From positions 1 through 41,932 of the forward strand of contig JAEZJV010000015.1 in the NCBI GenBank assembly GCA_023415635.1: 41,932 nucleotides of DNA, read 5' to 3'. Shown one piece after another: positions 40,612 through 41,932 of this stretch; the first letter of the stretch is position 1; each line of letters opens with the position of its first letter. Under the pieces are notes generated by a model that saw nothing but the letters and a program-made list of their open reading frames with translations, was not told where the DNA came from and ran no database searches. The position numbers and the translations under genes are program-made. This stretch comes from Bacillota bacterium. Its GTDB lineage: Bacteria; Bacillota; Clostridia; Lachnospirales; Lachnospiraceae.

Positions 40612-40968
40612 TCAGTCGATTACTCTTACACCCTCTACAAAAACATTAATCTTCTTTACCTCAAGTCCTGAGAATTCTTCAACATTATATTTCACATTGC
40701 TGATTAGGTTATCAGCAACCGCAGAAATGCTAACGCCATAGGATACGATAATATGCAGGTCAATCGTAATTTTGTTTTCTTCCAGTGTTACATTTACACC
40801 GTGGCTTAAGCTATCCCTCTTTAAGAGCTTCACGATGCCATCTTTCATATTTACAGAGGCCATACCGACTACACCAAAGCATTCTACAGCCGAGGCACCG
40901 GCATATTTCGCTAATACATCATTATCTATTAATATCTCACCGTTTTGTGTACTCATATGTCCTTTCAT
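40612..40968 (-). CDS. Asp23/YloU family protein
   Basis: A 118-residue Asp23/Gls24-family protein (DUF322): GEILIDNDVLAKYAGASAVE, then CFGVVGM, a basic segment, and ITIDLHIIVSYGVSI followed by VEGVRV. Family members include Asp23 of Staphylococcus, membrane-associated and linked to envelope stress; the YloU type always sits with yloV/fakA, suggesting a lipid-related role, not proven. AGGAGG lies seven bases before the ATG at 40966-40968. A promoter with a palindromic -35 region (41013-41041) drives the pair. Confidence 0.9.
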   Translation of the reverse strand: MKGHMSTQNGEILIDNDVLAKYAGASAVECFGVVGMASVNMKDGIVKLLKRDSLSHGVNVTLEENKITIDLHIIVSYGVSISAVADNLISNVKYNVEEFSGLEVKKINVFVEGVRVID

Positions 40969-41012
40969 ATTAACCCTCCTATCTATTACATATTACCAAT
41001 TTATACAATTCT

Positions 41013-41041
41013 ATTATAACTGCTATTTCAAATTTTGAAAA
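41013..41041 (-). promoter_or_regulatory. Promoter for asp23-fakA with 15-bp palindrome
   Basis: Minus strand TTTTCA (41036-41041), 17-base spacer, TATAAT (41013-41018). TTTCAAATTTTGAAA (41026-41040) is a perfect palindrome with one central base, spanning the -35 and the spacer. Confidence 0.6.
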
Positions 41042-41073
41042 GCAAAGCTTATCATTCAGTTTTATATATTTTA

Positions 41074-41098
41074 GTATACCCTGATTTTGTGGGTATAC
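41074..41098. promoter_or_regulatory. Inverted repeat GTATACCC/GGGTATAC in the divergent gap
   Basis: GTATACCC (41074-41081) and GGGTATAC (41091-41098), nine bases apart, then a run of seven C at 41098-41104. It lies between the divergent asp23-fakA promoter and the 45-aa gene. G/C blocks flanked by TATA resemble metal-sensor or other small-repressor sites, but I cannot assign it. Confidence 0.45.
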
Positions 41099-41218
41099 CC
41101 CCCCGATTTGTAGTTTTCACCAAAGCCTGAACTAACCTTATCTTCATCTGCATAATATATATTACTATGAATTATGAATTGATGTGCATTCATATAAATA
41201 TCACAAGGAGGTTATTCT

Positions 41219-41356
41219 ATGAAAAGAATGATCGGCTTTATCCTGTTCTGGATTGCCATCGGTATGACAATCATGCTTTTCATTACAAATGGGATTTTGG
41301 CATTATGTATCATCATTCTATGCTTACTTTTGGGTTATAACTTATTCTGCTGCTGA
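41219..41356 (+). CDS. Small two-helix membrane peptide (45 aa), function unknown
   Basis: An unannotated-looking 45-residue gene. AAGGAGG lies seven bases before the ATG, an ideal ribosome site. The peptide begins MKRMIGFILFWIAIGMTIM, has two hydrophobic segments (about 4-21 and 26-42) with a short FITNG turn, and ends GYNLFCC with two terminal cysteines. Small peptides of this sort are common in Clostridia and generally unstudied. It stands alone on the plus strand between divergent asp23 and convergent rpmB; a small GCTGT/ACAGC hairpin follows at about 41405-41417. No clear promoter was identified, though several A/T-rich -10-like sequences are present. Confidence 0.65.
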   Translation: MKRMIGFILFWIAIGMTIMLFITNGILALCIIILCLLLGYNLFCC

Positions 41357-41429
41357 ATGATACAATAATCAGCGATACAAATAACCAGTGCTATTAAAGA
41401 TACCGCTGTCTTACAGCCGGTCAGCTAGT

Positions 41430-41463
41430 AAAAAAAATGGGTGTCAAGACCCCTGACACCCAT
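41430..41463 (-). terminator. Intrinsic terminator after rpmB
   Basis: Perfect 10-bp stem ATGGGTGTCA (41437-41446) and TGACACCCAT (41454-41463), loop of seven, followed on the minus strand by eight T. The plus strand side has TTTTCTTT, so it may also act on the 45-aa gene transcript. Confidence 0.9.
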
Positions 41464-41471
41464 CGTTTTCT

Positions 41472-41657
41472 TTATGCGCGTTCTACTTTACCGGATCTAA
41501 GACAGGAAGTACATACATACATTTTTCTTGCTGCACCGTTAACGTTTACCTTAACAGATTTCACATTTGATTTCCACATCTTATTAGATCTTCTATGAGA
41601 ATGACTCACAGCGATTCCAAAGTGAGCTCCTTTATCACATATTGCACATTTAGCCAT
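41472..41657 (-). CDS. rpmB: 50S ribosomal protein L28
   Basis: A 61-residue L28 with the N-terminal MAKCAICDKG, GIAVSHSHRRSNKMWKSN, and the C-terminal YVCTSCLRSGKVE. Two CxxC pairs (C4, C7 and the CTSC pair near the end) make this the zinc-binding form. The ATG at 41655-41657 has AAGGAGG eight bases before it; an in-frame ATG eleven codons upstream includes that ribosome site and is rejected. It is a single-gene transcript with promoter at 41728-41756 and a strong terminator, next to asp23-fakA as in other Firmicutes. Confidence 0.97.
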   Translation of the reverse strand: MAKCAICDKGAHFGIAVSHSHRRSNKMWKSNVKSVKVNVNGAARKMYVCTSCLRSGKVERA

Positions 41658-41727
41658 CGAAAGCACCTCCTTAGGTATAATATAGTCCATTGGTCATAAT
41701 TACCCATTTGGCCCTACAAACACATTT

Positions 41728-41756
41728 ATTCTATCAGAATATGAATTATAATGCAA
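41728..41756 (-). promoter_or_regulatory. Promoter for rpmB
   Basis: Minus strand TTGCAT (41751-41756), 17-base spacer, TAGAAT (41728-41733), with a leader of about 65 bases before the L28 ATG. Confidence 0.55.
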
Positions 41757-41911
41757 GCAGAATTTTGCAAAGTTATTCATGTGAAAAATGAAAAGTTTAA
41801 TTCCACTCCTCTTTTGTCCTGTGGAGTTTACCTTCGCACAAGTAGAGTTTACTCCTTCATACGTTAGTGATATGATTTTCATACCTTCTGACGGCAGTAG
41901 AAGGAGATTTT

Positions 41912-41932
41912 ATGAGTAATCTCATACCAGGT
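41912..41932 (+). mobile_element. Probable IS30-family transposase, first seven codons (cut by window edge)
   Basis: AAGGAG (41901-41906) is followed five bases later by an ATG and the peptide MSNLIPG, running off the edge. Clostridial IS30-type transposases commonly begin MSNLIPGNQKH, with a helix-turn-helix following, which is from memory of the family. Upstream, near-identical direct repeats GTGGAGTTTAC (41821-41831) and GTAGAGTTTAC (41842-41852) may belong to the element end. Seven residues are weak evidence, so the call is tentative. Confidence 0.45.

Noticed and set aside
41700..41882. 60-codon minus-strand frame upstream of rpmB
   Set aside because: It covers the rpmB promoter region, lacks a ribosome site and has no recognisable protein character.
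1..41932. CRISPR array, rRNA or tRNA genes, prophage or toxin-antitoxin module
   Set aside because: No regularly spaced repeats, no cloverleaf or rRNA-like sequence, and no phage structural or toxin genes were recognised on reading both strands.

Overview
The window looks like chromosomal DNA of an anaerobic, spore-forming Clostridia bacterium, most likely a Lachnospiraceae relative (inference from gene content and synteny; no rRNA is present to prove it). Support: an alpha/beta-type SASP with a sigma-G-like promoter, the sporulation membrane protein YlbJ, AAGGAGG-type ribosome sites, TTGACA/TATAAT promoters, moderately low GC, and the Firmicutes gene orders rpmB/asp23/fakA...recG...rsmD-coaD and pta-ackA-yceD-rpmF. 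Most genes lie on the minus strand.

Layout. 0-12 kb: start of a NUDIX gene cut by the left edge, a class B PBP plus FtsW/RodA pair, a large U32 (RlhA-like) protein, zapA, ruvB, ruvA, a zinc-ribbon/HTH YvyF-like protein, a fusion of a CmpB-like membrane domain with cardiolipin synthase, and a divergent YprB-like exonuclease. 12-23 kb: rpmF, yceD, ackA, pta, tmcAL, a metallo-beta-lactamase-fold hydrolase, pepF, ylbJ, a coiled-coil protein, coaD and rsmD. 23-34 kb: SASP, citrate synthase, a secreted L,D-transpeptidase with Ig-like repeats, and a five-gene envelope-glycan cluster (two GT2 glycosyltransferases, UDP-galactopyranose mutase, two large polytopic GT-C-like proteins). 34-42 kb: recG, a GntR/YtrA-type regulator with an ABC exporter, a DUF1653 protein, fakA, asp23-like, a 45-residue membrane peptide gene, rpmB, and the first codons of a probable IS30-type transposase at the right edge.

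How the parts work together. Much of the window is housekeeping: wall synthesis and division (FtsW/PBP, ZapA), recombination (RuvAB, RecG), ribosome and RNA maturation (L28, L32, RsmD, TmcAL, U32), acetate and phospholipid/CoA metabolism (Pta-AckA, CoaD, FakA, Cls). The accessory part is the 26.4-33.8 kb glycan locus. It lies between recG and rsmD, which are usually close, has its own promoter with a perfect 17-bp palindrome over the -35 box, and is followed by an L,D-transpeptidase. The simplest reading is lipid-linked sugar synthesis (GtrB/DPM1-like GT2), UDP-galactofuranose supply (Glf), sugar transfer outside the membrane by the paired GT-C-like proteins, and possible wall attachment or remodelling. 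This locus is the best candidate here for an undescribed system, but its substrate cannot be read from sequence.

Several control regions carry clean inverted repeats: the divergent cls/yprB region, the yceD leader, the glycan promoter, the gntR promoter, the citrate synthase promoter, the asp23 promoter and the leader of the 45-aa gene. No tRNA, rRNA or CRISPR array was seen.
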